Positions 1-6,862 of a stretch of DNA of 10,601 nt are shown here, in pieces; the stretch's first letter is position 1; every line of letters begins with the position of its first letter. The stretch is taken from the NCBI GenBank assembly GCA_050633165.1, contig JBOEFZ010000084.1, positions 1 to 10,601 on the forward strand, in the 5' to 3' direction. Source of the stretch: TMED27 sp050633165 (GTDB taxonomy: Bacteria > Pseudomonadota > Alphaproteobacteria > Micavibrionales > Micavibrionaceae). The notes under the pieces were generated by a model, which was given only the letters and a program-made list of their open reading frames with translations, was not told where the DNA came from and ran no database searches. The position numbers and the translations under genes are program-made.

Positions 1-394
1 TAACGTTAAAAGAGAGGAAAAGACCAGAAGAGCAAAGGCTTTAATTCAATTAAAAACAAGACAATCACCTATAACGGTGACACCTAACCTGAACAAACAG
101 CAATATTAGCATCCCCTTTATTACTCATTCCTATTTAAGTATTAGCGTAAGCTATGCAGGTGCTGGCTCTTTAACGGTAAGGCGTCGCACTGAAGAAGCT
201 TGAACTTAATTTCTTAACCATTGTAGGGGTAGCTTGCCCTCCGTATGGAAGAGAATAGTTCAATTAACGGTTAGACTACTTCTCCTAGTTTGGGCTTTTT
301 TCTCTAATATTAGCTGGGGCTAAACATGACTGTGGAGTTTCTTGATTACTCTCTTATTGTTCAGCCATCTCACCTCAAGATTAGCCTCTAATGG
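1..394. other. Gene-free stretch downstream of the polymerase-like gene
   Basis: No reading frame here has both a plausible length and a ribosome binding site; the longest ATG-started candidates are about 14 to 21 codons. The stretch is AT-rich like the rest of the element. It holds a weak hairpin (CCAT/ATGG with an inner AGGG/CCCT, around 220-250) and three copies of the heptamer TAACGGT, at 72-78, 172-178 and 265-271. I see no tRNA 3'-end copy that could be the far attachment site, so the element probably continues left of the window. Confidence 0.5.
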
Positions 395-1927
395 TTATGT
401 CCGTAAGATACCTGTCCCATAATCATCTTCGTCAATGACCTCTAGGCTATCTTCTATATCGCCACCTTCCCCTTCTAATTTTATAAGCGGAATCCTGTTA
501 ACATTGAGGACGCGTTGAAACTCTTCAATCATCATATCTTTTAACAGTAGTTCATAGGTGTCAGGGACGATATAGCTATCGTGTATGCTGAGAACTGGGA
601 TGCTCTGTTCTCTCATCCGGTTGTGAATGTTGTTAGTGATTTGTGTCTCTTTAATGGTGAGGTAACGCCACAGATAGGCTTCTTCTTGAAAATCATCCCA
701 CATACCAGACCATGCATGTTGTAAGTCTGCCCTAAACCTGTCGGAATAATCCCCACTGTCCAAAAGAGTTCTTAATTCCACCTTCTTTTGGTAACTATCG
801 CCACTTCTTTCTTCTTCGGGCGTTTCATTAATTTCACGGGTGAGGTTAGCTTTAACACTCGTCAAATACCGCTCAGGTGTTTTACCGTTTGCAATGAACA
901 TAAAGCATTTTTTGACCAACGGCCTGTAATGATATTCATCCTCTCCTTCTTGCCTGTTTCGGTTTGCTATTAGATACGGGTCAAAATTATCTCCCACATC
1001 AACCTGATTAAGAGACATCAGAATATTAGGCTGTAGACCTCCATAATCGAGCTCAACCGTTCTTTGGCCATCAATCAAAAGGAATGGACGCAAAGAACTG
1101 TTCAAAAATTGCCACCACGCTCCATGAAAGCGTCCATATTTCGTTAGGCCTTCATCAATAAACAACCGAAATGAACGTGTTGTTCGATTTATGAAAGGAT
1201 AACGCTCTTGAAACGTTTCATATGCCACTTTCTGCTCTAAAGCACTCAAATGGGCTGCGTCTAAAGTGATGGCAAACTGTTCAATAAAGTCGTTATGCTT
1301 CCTCAAATCATCAGCGATACCGGATTTATAGGCATCACTCCGATTAATACTCACCCTCTCCCTTCTAATATCGTTTCGGCTTCTGTTTCTACCGTTATAT
1401 TCTCTTCTTACCCATGGCTTAACAAAGATTTCATGCTCAGGCCGCCATGGTACACCCTTGTAATCTGGGTCTTTAATAAGTGGGTCTTCGCTGTTTTGAG
1501 GCTTTAGTTCTTCGAGAATATCTCTAAATGAAGGTTTGAACTGGAAACGGCTTTGTAGCTCAGCATTCCTTCGGGCAGGCCTATGCTCAAGATAGCCAAG
1601 CCTCTCAAGATGCTTGATAACGCCGTTAACTCTGGCTGTGTAACCAGTATTATGGGCAGAAACATAACTACGATTCTTGGAATACCTTACCCAATAACTC
1701 TGGTAATCCCCCTCACCTTTTTGGAACTTATAGCGAAACATGCATATAATGGGTGCGATTGCCCTCAAAGTTCCTATTTGCGGCCTTCCATCGTTGGTAT
1801 TTTGTGTACCCTTCTCATATTCAACAGCGAAGTTCCTTATCAACGCCTTATCGAATTCAGATTGCTCGCTGTAAACATAGTGCTGTAACGGTGAGGCATG
1901 CTGAAACGGGGCGAATGTATAGGGCAT
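395..1927 (-). CDS. Superfamily A polymerase-like protein of a mobile element (TV-Pol type candidate)
   Basis: This 510-residue protein most likely replicates or primes the element's DNA. Seen in the sequence: a motif A-like strand ending in Asp294-Tyr295; an O-helix-like segment with Arg335, Lys339 and Asn347-Gly348, whose R-x3-K-x8-G spacing equals that of E. coli Pol I (R754, K758, G767); and a motif C-like strand with His449-Asp450-Ser451. The two acidic motifs are 156 residues apart, somewhat less than in Pol I. Residues about 85-120 look like a winged helix. There is no obvious 3'-5' exonuclease domain. From the literature, TV-Pol proteins in bacterial mobile elements and DNA viruses such as Sputnik are predicted primase-polymerases; I assign this group by motif and context. 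The gene is last of a leftward string and starts 39 bases after the 51-codon gene. No clear Shine-Dalgarno precedes the ATG. An A-family-related polymerase is fairly secure; the exact group is less so. Confidence 0.62.
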   Translation of the reverse strand: MPYTFAPFQHASPLQHYVYSEQSEFDKALIRNFAVEYEKGTQNTNDGRPQIGTLRAIAPIICMFRYKFQKGEGDYQSYWVRYSKNRSYVSAHNTGYTARVNGVIKHLERLGYLEHRPARRNAELQSRFQFKPSFRDILEELKPQNSEDPLIKDPDYKGVPWRPEHEIFVKPWVRREYNGRNRSRNDIRRERVSINRSDAYKSGIADDLRKHNDFIEQFAITLDAAHLSALEQKVAYETFQERYPFINRTTRSFRLFIDEGLTKYGRFHGAWWQFLNSSLRPFLLIDGQRTVELDYGGLQPNILMSLNQVDVGDNFDPYLIANRNRQEGEDEYHYRPLVKKCFMFIANGKTPERYLTSVKANLTREINETPEEERSGDSYQKKVELRTLLDSGDYSDRFRADLQHAWSGMWDDFQEEAYLWRYLTIKETQITNNIHNRMREQSIPVLSIHDSYIVPDTYELLLKDMMIEEFQRVLNVNRIPLIKLEGEGGDIEDSLEVIDEDDYGTGILRT

Positions 1928-1966
1928 ATGCCCAGCATATCGAAGTAAAGATAGAGTGTATACGCA

Positions 1967-2122
1967 TTAACGCCTCATCTCTTCTTTTAATCGCCCTGAG
2001 AAAACAGCTTCTCCAACGAAGGCATCATGCACACAAACCGTATACTCAGCCTGCATAGCACTATCATTAGGGTCAGGGGCAAGGCCGCTCATGAGCAGCA
2101 ACCCATAGGCCTCCTCATTCAT
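1967..2122 (-). CDS. Small 51-residue protein, translationally coupled
   Basis: I do not recognise this protein. The frame runs from ATG at 2122 to TAA at 1967-1969 and encodes an acidic soluble peptide starting MNEEAYGLLL and ending KEEMRR, with one cysteine and no membrane segment. The main support is the ATGA overlap (2119-2122) with the stop codon of the membrane protein gene upstream, a usual sign of translational coupling, and its fit into the gap before the polymerase-like gene, which has no other coding frame. A purine-rich run (GAGAAAGAG, then AAAAGG touching the ATG) could serve ribosome binding. It may be a small accessory factor for the polymerase, but that is only a guess from position. 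It could also be a chance open frame. Confidence 0.5.
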   Translation of the reverse strand: MNEEAYGLLLMSGLAPDPNDSAMQAEYTVCVHDAFVGEAVFSGRLKEEMRR

Positions 2123-2691
2123 CCTTTTAAGCTCTTTCTCTTTAACTGCTCAACCTCAGCCCTTAACCTTTTTAACTCTTGATTCTTTTTATCCTCGTTA
2201 AGCAGACTGCACTTCATTTTTTTTAGCTTTTTTATCTCTAAATTTTCTTTGCTGGGGTGCAATACAAGGATAAACATCAATACCAAGTGCAGAAAGGCAA
2301 GTAATCCTATAACATTCACTGACATTGAGCCATAATCAAGAGAAACTGACGTTGCCCATTCTGTTATAAATGTTAAGCAGATAACATAAATTAAGGCAGT
2401 CCTCCACTTCGCAGTAAAAAGCCTAGCTCCAATATCGTTCGCACGATACTGTATGATAATCCCCTTCAAAACACCGTAAGCAAACATTGTGATAACAATA
2501 TGTTCGTTATCTCCAGCACGCACATCAAATTCATGTGCAATTCTAATTGGGATAGTAAAAACAATAACTAATAAAAGCCACAAGAGACAGAACTTTGCTC
2601 TACCAATTCTAGTAATCTCCGATTTATCTTTTCTGTTCTCTCTGTTTTTTTCCCATTTTTGGTACAATTTAACCTCTCTAGGGCTCAGCAT
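2119..2691 (-). CDS. Four-helix membrane protein with C-terminal coiled coil, possibly DUF805-like
   Basis: The protein has 190 residues from ATG at 2691. That start is preceded by AGAGG at a spacing of 5; a GTG two codons upstream (2697) overlaps this site and is less likely. A basic N-terminus (1-33) is followed by hydrophobic segments at about 34-52, 64-81, 97-114 and 125-145. A highly charged Lys/Glu/Leu tail at 148-187 looks like a coiled coil. After the second segment, YRANDIGA (82-89) recalls the R-x-H-D-x-G signature of DUF805 inner-membrane proteins, but the match is loose. The gene lies 51 bases downstream of the lipoprotein gene and overlaps the 51-codon gene by ATGA, so it belongs to the leftward element operon. 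The cytoplasmic coiled coil could tether a partner to the membrane. No function can be assigned. Confidence 0.72.
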   Translation of the reverse strand: MLSPREVKLYQKWEKNRENRKDKSEITRIGRAKFCLLWLLLVIVFTIPIRIAHEFDVRAGDNEHIVITMFAYGVLKGIIIQYRANDIGARLFTAKWRTALIYVICLTFITEWATSVSLDYGSMSVNVIGLLAFLHLVLMFILVLHPSKENLEIKKLKKMKCSLLNEDKKNQELKRLRAEVEQLKRKSLKG

Positions 2692-2725
2692 ATTCACCTC
2701 TATGACTCTTTACTATACAATCTGT

Positions 2726-2741
2726 ATCAGCCTAAGCTGAT
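2726..2741. other. Intercistronic hairpin after the lipoprotein gene
   Basis: A perfect 6-base stem, ATCAGC/GCTGAT with loop CTAA, begins directly after the lipoprotein stop codon. No U-tract follows on the minus strand, so it is more likely an mRNA-stability or weak pausing structure than a full terminator. The operon can continue into the membrane protein gene. Confidence 0.35.
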
Positions 2742-2742
2742 T

Positions 2743-3108
2743 CTATTTACACCTCACGAACAAATTCCGGTGTACGAATGCGCTCTTATTAAGACTTCCA
2801 AAAGCGCTATGACTAGAAGAGCCAAAAATACCATGTTGATTGCCACTGACAACACCACTGCCACTGGATTGGTAATTAGCAGTTGTAAAGGGTAAAACTT
2901 CCCCTTGAGAGTCCACAATATCGTATCCGCTAGCCCCGCACAGCTCCCCAGCTTTATTAAAGCAGCTCGCAAAACTATTTAAAGTCCCTCCACAGCTAAT
3001 ACTGTGCCCCGTAGAACCATCGGGCAAATGAACTTGCCGCGCCATTGTACAAGCTGACAGTGAAGTTATTGTGATTATAGATAAACTAGCAATTAAAATA
3101 GGCTTCAT
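2743..3108 (-). CDS. Small lipoprotein, probably outer-membrane anchored
   Basis: This 121-residue lipoprotein has a clear type II signal peptide: Met-Lys, a hydrophobic core, then the lipobox LSAC with the lipidated cysteine at 20. The residue after it is Thr rather than Asp, which under the usual Gram-negative rule favours the outer membrane. The mature part has Cys39, Cys49, Cys57 and Cys120 (two possible disulfides). A Cys-rich segment (37-60) is of a kind seen in many uncharacterised proteobacterial lipoproteins, and a Ser/Gly/Asn-rich tail follows. The ATG at 3108 has a strong AGAGAGG site 6 bases upstream; a 19-residue upstream extension would run across the operator and lacks the signal pattern. 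It is the first gene of the leftward operon, divergent from the XRE gene. On a mobile element it may be cell-surface cargo (exclusion or envelope modification), which is inference. Confidence 0.78.
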   Translation of the reverse strand: MKPILIASLSIITITSLSACTMARQVHLPDGSTGHSISCGGTLNSFASCFNKAGELCGASGYDIVDSQGEVLPFTTANYQSSGSGVVSGNQHGIFGSSSHSAFGSLNKSAFVHRNLFVRCK

Positions 3109-3119
3109 GGTTACCTCTC

Positions 3120-3166
3120 TTTGTGGAATATGTTCTAAGGACTTGATGTAGAAAATAATCCACAAA
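3120..3166. promoter_or_regulatory. Inverted-repeat operator between xre-like and lipoprotein genes
   Basis: The arm TTTGTGGAATATGTTC (3120-3135) and the arm GAAAATAATCCACAAA (3151-3166) are reverse complements at 14 of 16 positions, separated by 15 bases. They fill most of the 65-base gap between the divergent starts at 3108 and 3174. The position suggests binding by the adjacent XRE repressor and control of both directions. The arms also resemble DnaA boxes (TAATCCACA differs from TTATCCACA by one base), a less likely alternative. Confidence 0.6.
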
Positions 3167-3173
3167 AAAACCT

Positions 3174-3374
3174 ATGGCAACAATAAAGTCTATAGGAGCT
3201 AATATTGCTAAAACGAGGCTAAGCAGAGGTTTGACTCAGGAGAAGCTAGCTAACGAGGCTGATATAGATAGAAGCTACATATCTGATATTGAAAATGGAA
3301 AAGCAAATATTACAATGGGAATGTTCTTAACTATTTGCTCGGTATTGCAGGTCAACCCTAAAGAGCTTCTGTAG
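3174..3374 (+). CDS. XRE-family helix-turn-helix transcriptional regulator
   Basis: This 66-residue single-domain DNA-binding protein belongs to the Cro/C1-type (XRE) family. The five-helix fold is evident: GANIAKTRLSRGLTQEKLA, then the recognition helix region around DRSYISDIENGKANIT, then the closing LQVNPKELL. Its length is typical of compact phage or element repressors and restriction-modification controllers, with no dimerisation or protease domain. It starts at ATG 3174 with no clear Shine-Dalgarno, just after an A-rich run. It is the only rightward gene of the element and is divergent from the lipoprotein operon across an inverted repeat. It probably represses that operon and may autoregulate. 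The stop (TAG) is followed by a 120-base gap before the convergent integrase gene, in which I see no convincing terminator. Confidence 0.88.
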   Translation: MATIKSIGANIAKTRLSRGLTQEKLANEADIDRSYISDIENGKANITMGMFLTICSVLQVNPKELL

Positions 3375-3494
3375 GAATATACATGGCATATCAAAGGATT
3401 AAGCCCTATTCATTGGTTTTTTTCTTCTCTCTGTAAGCCCCATAGAATAAAGAAAAGTCAGGAAACCAAAGGACTAAAGTACCTTACCCCTTTT

Positions 3495-5381
3495 TTATTT
3501 CTGTTGTGCCGCTATTTTTTGCTTGGTCTGTTTCAGTAGCTCATTAATTTCAGGATATTCGACTTTATCGAGCCATGCTTTAATCTGCACAGTCTTAGGC
3601 TTAGGGCCGCCATACAAACCATGAGCGCCTTGATTGTCACTGTGGCCTGTAATGAAGTACGCAATTTTAGGGGTACATTCTATTTCATTTAGTTTATCAG
3701 TTATGGTGTGTCTGAAGCTGTGAAAAGTCTTCTTAGGTGTGTAAACACCTACCTTCTTAGCAAAGGTTTTATATCGTTTGCCGAAAGCATCTCCGTAACC
3801 ACCGCGTCCATCTAAGCCTAACTCAGGAAAAACTCTCTCCTGGTTATTCTTTTTGAGCTTGGCAATATAATCCAAAAAGCCCATATTTATAACAGCTTTA
3901 TGAATCGGAACCGTTCTCTCTGTGGAGTCACTCTTTACTGTTTTTCCCGTATCGTTTTCATTAATATCGTAAAGCCAAATACCTTCTTCAGATTGGTAAA
4001 TATCTTTGACATAGAGACTGCACATTTCATTACGCCTCAGGCCACTATAAAGAGCCATTAGAGGAAGCCAAAACATAGCAGAATCGTTTAGAATTATATC
4101 GCCGCTCTTTAAACGTTTATGTATACCATCACCTGCACACCCTTGGTAAACCATAGAGCCAAAAATTTTTACTAGGTCATCTGATGAGTATGGATACCTA
4201 CTCTCTGCCTGCTGCCTTCTAGTCTGCTTTACTTTTAACCCCTTAAATGGATTGTCCTCTTCATAGTTGTTACGCTCTATTAACCAGTTAAAGAATGCTC
4301 TGGCTGTCTCGAGGTATTTGTTAATCGTTGCAGTTTTAATCATGGCATCGTTATCCAATTCCAGACTGAATAACTCCTCTAATGCGAGATTAGGATACTT
4401 TTTCTTTCTGTTAGCAGGCAATTTTAGTAAACACTCTTTAAACTCTACCGCATGGCTTTGTTTTTCGACACTCAAGATTTCAATATCGCCTACCACCTCT
4501 ATAAGAAAGCTAAGCATCTCTCGCTTCTCCTTAATTGACTTCTCTCTTTTTCCCTGCCTTTCCAGTTCGGTTAAGTATGTCTCTAACACCTCGGACATCT
4601 TTGGACTGTCTTTAGAGGATTGAAGCGTTTTATCAGTTACGGTTTTTACCTGCCCGAACTTTTCATTAGCTAATTTCTTCCACTCTTCATAATCAGGAAT
4701 ATCAGGAGATAGTCCGAATTTTTCATTGTTTTGAATGGTGTCTAAATATTCAAGAGCACCTATTAGGTTTGCCATCAGCTTCTTATAGGTTGTTGTGCCT
4801 TGAGAAAAGTTAGAGCCAAGACTGTGCTTTGAATATAGCCATCGAATAACATCATGTATCTCTGGGTCTTCGAGCTTTAAATTCTGTTCTTTGTTGAAGT
4901 CTAAGACATCAGGTAAGTCAGGAAATCGAATATCATCACTATCATGGGTTTTCAGGCTTTCTATTGCATTGCTATCATACTCGAAGTGAATAGGCGTCCT
5001 ATATGCCTTACCGTCAATCCAGTTAATATCACTTAAAGTGGGCGTTTCATCCGCCAGAGACGCATAATATTCGTCACCCGTATCAATTTGAACCCGCATA
5101 CGCTTGAGGCACTCCTTAATGTAGTCTCGGACAACCCTTTTCAAATCTTCAGAAGATAGTTTTTTTATCTTTTTTCGCATTATCTCTCTATTCAGGCGGT
5201 CAAGTAGCTCATTCGTTATTATCCTTAGCTTTAAGATAATAGCATTGGCTCGGTAAATGTCTTTAGTCTTCAAGGACACTATCACTTCAAAAGGAGAGTG
5301 AATAGCAACAGCGGGAAACATATAGCGGAAATAGAACACGCCGTTCGAATGGCGATAAAGATAACGGTCTACGGATTTCAT
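3495..5381 (-). CDS. int: Tyrosine recombinase (site-specific integrase) of the element
   Basis: This 628-residue phage-type integrase catalyses integration and excision at the adjacent tRNA. The N-terminus (YLYRHSNGVFYFRYMFP, about 7-23) matches the DUF6538-type domain common in long proteobacterial integrases. A long linker follows, then a SAM-like core-binding domain (about 260-380) and the C-terminal catalytic domain. Catalytic residues can be placed: Arg449 (SGLRRNE), Lys near 483, His554 and Arg557 (HSFRH), His580 (TGHSD) and the nucleophile Tyr590 (LYGG). All are present, so the enzyme should be active. The ATG at 5381 is preceded by AAAGGAG at good spacing. The frame stays open upstream to 5534, but that part only translates the tRNA. 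It lies downstream of tRNA-Leu, 72 bases away, in the usual int-next-to-att layout, and converges on the xre gene. Confidence 0.95.
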   Translation of the reverse strand: MKSVDRYLYRHSNGVFYFRYMFPAVAIHSPFEVIVSLKTKDIYRANAIILKLRIITNELLDRLNREIMRKKIKKLSSEDLKRVVRDYIKECLKRMRVQIDTGDEYYASLADETPTLSDINWIDGKAYRTPIHFEYDSNAIESLKTHDSDDIRFPDLPDVLDFNKEQNLKLEDPEIHDVIRWLYSKHSLGSNFSQGTTTYKKLMANLIGALEYLDTIQNNEKFGLSPDIPDYEEWKKLANEKFGQVKTVTDKTLQSSKDSPKMSEVLETYLTELERQGKREKSIKEKREMLSFLIEVVGDIEILSVEKQSHAVEFKECLLKLPANRKKKYPNLALEELFSLELDNDAMIKTATINKYLETARAFFNWLIERNNYEEDNPFKGLKVKQTRRQQAESRYPYSSDDLVKIFGSMVYQGCAGDGIHKRLKSGDIILNDSAMFWLPLMALYSGLRRNEMCSLYVKDIYQSEEGIWLYDINENDTGKTVKSDSTERTVPIHKAVINMGFLDYIAKLKKNNQERVFPELGLDGRGGYGDAFGKRYKTFAKKVGVYTPKKTFHSFRHTITDKLNEIECTPKIAYFITGHSDNQGAHGLYGGPKPKTVQIKAWLDKVEYPEINELLKQTKQKIAAQQK

Positions 5382-5453
5382 CGTATAACTCCTTTGTAGA
5401 AAATGGAGTTGGTACAATTGTGATAGGTTTAAAAACCGCAGAAAATATAGAGA

Positions 5454-5500
5454 TGGTGCCTCCGGAGAGAATCGAACTCTCACTTCCAAAAGGAAACGGG
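5454..5500. other. Probable element boundary / attachment site at the tRNA 3' half
   Basis: The tyrosine recombinase gene abuts the 3' end of an intact tRNA-Leu, and base composition changes from AT-rich to GC-richer across the tRNA. This is the usual layout where the element's att core matches the T-arm and 3' end, so the tRNA is restored on insertion. The exact core cannot be fixed because the second copy is not in the window; the interval given is approximate. Confidence 0.5.
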
Positions 5501-5540
5501 ATTTTGAATCCCGCGCGTCTACCAGTTCCGCCACAGAGGC
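5454..5540 (-). tRNA. tRNA-Leu (anticodon CAA)
   Basis: A class II tRNA reads on the minus strand from 5540. The 7-base acceptor stem GCCTCTG/CGGAGGC has one G-T pair. The anticodon stem-loop CGGGA-TTCAAAA-TCCCG gives anticodon CAA, which reads UUG. A long variable arm (TTTCC-TTTT-GGAAG) is typical of Leu, and the T arm GAGAG-TTCGATT-CTCTC is complete. The discriminator is A and the 3' CCA is encoded. The gene is intact despite the neighbouring insertion, as expected when the element supplies an identical 3' end. Confidence 0.97.
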
Positions 5541-5645
5541 CTATTGTGTATTCAAACGCCGCATAAGAAACGACCTTTGGGAACAGGATGTAAGTACTAA
5601 TCGTTTCATGATTTCATTTCAACAATTATCTGCTATGTTTTTCAC

Positions 5646-6284
5646 ATGTCAGAAAAAAACACCGAAACACCCCGCCCGATATCCCAAGTCCTCATCGACC
5701 TAAAATCCCAAGTGCCGGAGGATAAAGTCTGCACATTCGACATCCTTGAGGCGCTACACGAACGCGGCTTTGGCTTTCTGATCTTCCTCTTCGCCCTGCC
5801 CGCCGCGCTGCCGCTGCCCGCCGTCGGCTATGGCACATTGCTCTCCATCCCGCTCCTCTTCCTCACCGCGCAACAGGCCATAGGCCGCCACACCATCTGG
5901 ATTCCACAAAAGCTAAAATACAAATCCATCACCCGCGCAAATTTCGAAGCCATGGTCAATAAGGCCACCCCCTTCGTCCAAAAAATTGAAATCCTCATCC
6001 GCCCGCGCTTGGGCTTCATCACCCAAGGGGTATTTTCCCACATCATCGGCATCCTTGGCATCATCATGACCGCCTCCATCGCCATCCCCCTGCCCCTCAC
6101 CAATACCGTCCCCGCCTTTGGCATCGCATTAATGGCCATCGGCGTTATCATGCGCGATGGATTGGCGGTGATTGCGGGCGCATTAATCGGCACAGCATGG
6201 GTTGCGATGGTCGCATTTGTCCTTATATTTATCGGCATCGAAGGCATCGATTTAATCAAGGAAACCATAAAAGGCTGGCTATAA
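5646..6284 (+). CDS. exoD: ExoD family membrane protein (exopolysaccharide synthesis)
   Basis: This 212-residue integral membrane protein matches the ExoD family, named after a Sinorhizobium gene needed for normal exopolysaccharide production and alkali tolerance; the biochemical role is unknown. A soluble N-terminus (1-40) contains FDILEALHERGFG. Hydrophobic blocks follow at about 42-75 (with the proline-rich ALPAALPLPAVGYG typical of the family), 124-150, 153-170 and 172-200. The length is usual for ExoD. No Shine-Dalgarno precedes the ATG. A TATGTT hexamer ends 6 bases before it, so transcription could start at or near the ATG, but there is no good -35. It overlaps dsbB by one base (TAATG), so the two form an operon. 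It is the first chromosomal gene after the tRNA. Confidence 0.88.
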   Translation: MSEKNTETPRPISQVLIDLKSQVPEDKVCTFDILEALHERGFGFLIFLFALPAALPLPAVGYGTLLSIPLLFLTAQQAIGRHTIWIPQKLKYKSITRANFEAMVNKATPFVQKIEILIRPRLGFITQGVFSHIIGILGIIMTASIAIPLPLTNTVPAFGIALMAIGVIMRDGLAVIAGALIGTAWVAMVAFVLIFIGIEGIDLIKETIKGWL

Positions 6285-6805
6285 TGACCCTCATCAAAAA
6301 ACTCCTCACCTGCCCCGTCTTCATGTTCGGCGCGATTACGGGCATCAGCATCTTCGCCCTCGCCGCCGCGCTCTTCTCCGAGGTTGCATTAGGGCTTGAG
6401 CCTTGCATCCTTTGCATTTACCAGCGCATTCCCTTTGTTATCGGCGCGGTATTGGGCATCATCGGCCTCGCCCTGCGCAACAATCCAAACGCCGTCCAAG
6501 CGCTCCTCGCGCTGCTAGGGCTTAATTTCCTCACCAATGCGAGCATCGCGTTTTACCACACAGGTGTTGAGCAAAAATGGTGGGCAAGCGCGGTCGAAGG
6601 CTGCGCCGTGCCAAACTTCACCGACACCTCCGCGCAAAGTATCCTCGAGAATATCATGAGCGCCCCCACCGCCAACTGCGCCGAAATCCCATGGCAAGAC
6701 CCGATCATCGGCCTCTCCATGGCGAATTATAATGTGTTGTTGTGTTTGGATATTTTCACGGCCTGCGCGCTTGCACTGTATTTAAAACGTCATCCTGCGA
6801 CTTGA
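6284..6805 (+). CDS. dsbB: Disulfide bond formation protein B (DsbB family)
   Basis: This 173-residue inner-membrane quinone reductase of the oxidative folding pathway would reoxidise a periplasmic DsbA and pass electrons to quinone. It has four hydrophobic segments (about 12-32, 48-64, 69-90 and 147-166). The first periplasmic loop carries Cys41-Ile-Leu-Cys44 followed by Gln47-Arg48; C41, C44 and R48 have the same numbering as in E. coli DsbB. The second periplasmic loop has Cys107 and Cys132, the second redox pair. The ATG overlaps the exoD stop (TAATG), so translation is probably coupled; upstream in-frame extension into exoD is not needed. The last codons and the stop lie inside a palindromic repeat, so the C-terminal residues come from repeat sequence. 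No dsbA is in the window. Confidence 0.92.
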   Translation: MTLIKKLLTCPVFMFGAITGISIFALAAALFSEVALGLEPCILCIYQRIPFVIGAVLGIIGLALRNNPNAVQALLALLGLNFLTNASIAFYHTGVEQKWWASAVEGCAVPNFTDTSAQSILENIMSAPTANCAEIPWQDPIIGLSMANYNVLLCLDIFTACALALYLKRHPAT

Positions 6806-6858
6806 TCGCAGGGTCTCACGATGAGGAAACAGATCCTGCGGTTGAACCGCAGGATGAC
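6789..6858. repeat. 70-base REP-like palindromic element, also probable exoD-dsbB terminator
   Basis: The outer arms GTCATCCTGCG (6789-6799) and CGCAGGATGAC (6848-6858) are perfect reverse complements. Inside are two hairpins. One is CCTGCGA/TCGCAGG with loop CTTGA (6794-6812); the other is an 11-base perfect stem, 6833-6843 with 6845-6855. The dsbB stop codon is the loop of the first hairpin. On the plus strand the second hairpin is followed by TTTTT at 6860-6864, so it can work as an intrinsic terminator. Confidence 0.8.
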
Positions 6859-6862
6859 ATTT

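Noticed and set aside
72..271. Three TAACGGT heptamers as possible iterons of an element origin
   Set aside because: They are spaced about 100 and 93 bases apart with unrelated flanks, too far and too short for typical iterons; a similar heptamer also occurs within the polymerase gene.
5382..5534. N-terminal extension of the integrase frame beginning MAELVDARDSKS
   Set aside because: This is the tRNA-Leu gene read as protein, a well-known false start; the ATG at 5381 has a strong ribosome site and the expected N-terminal domain.
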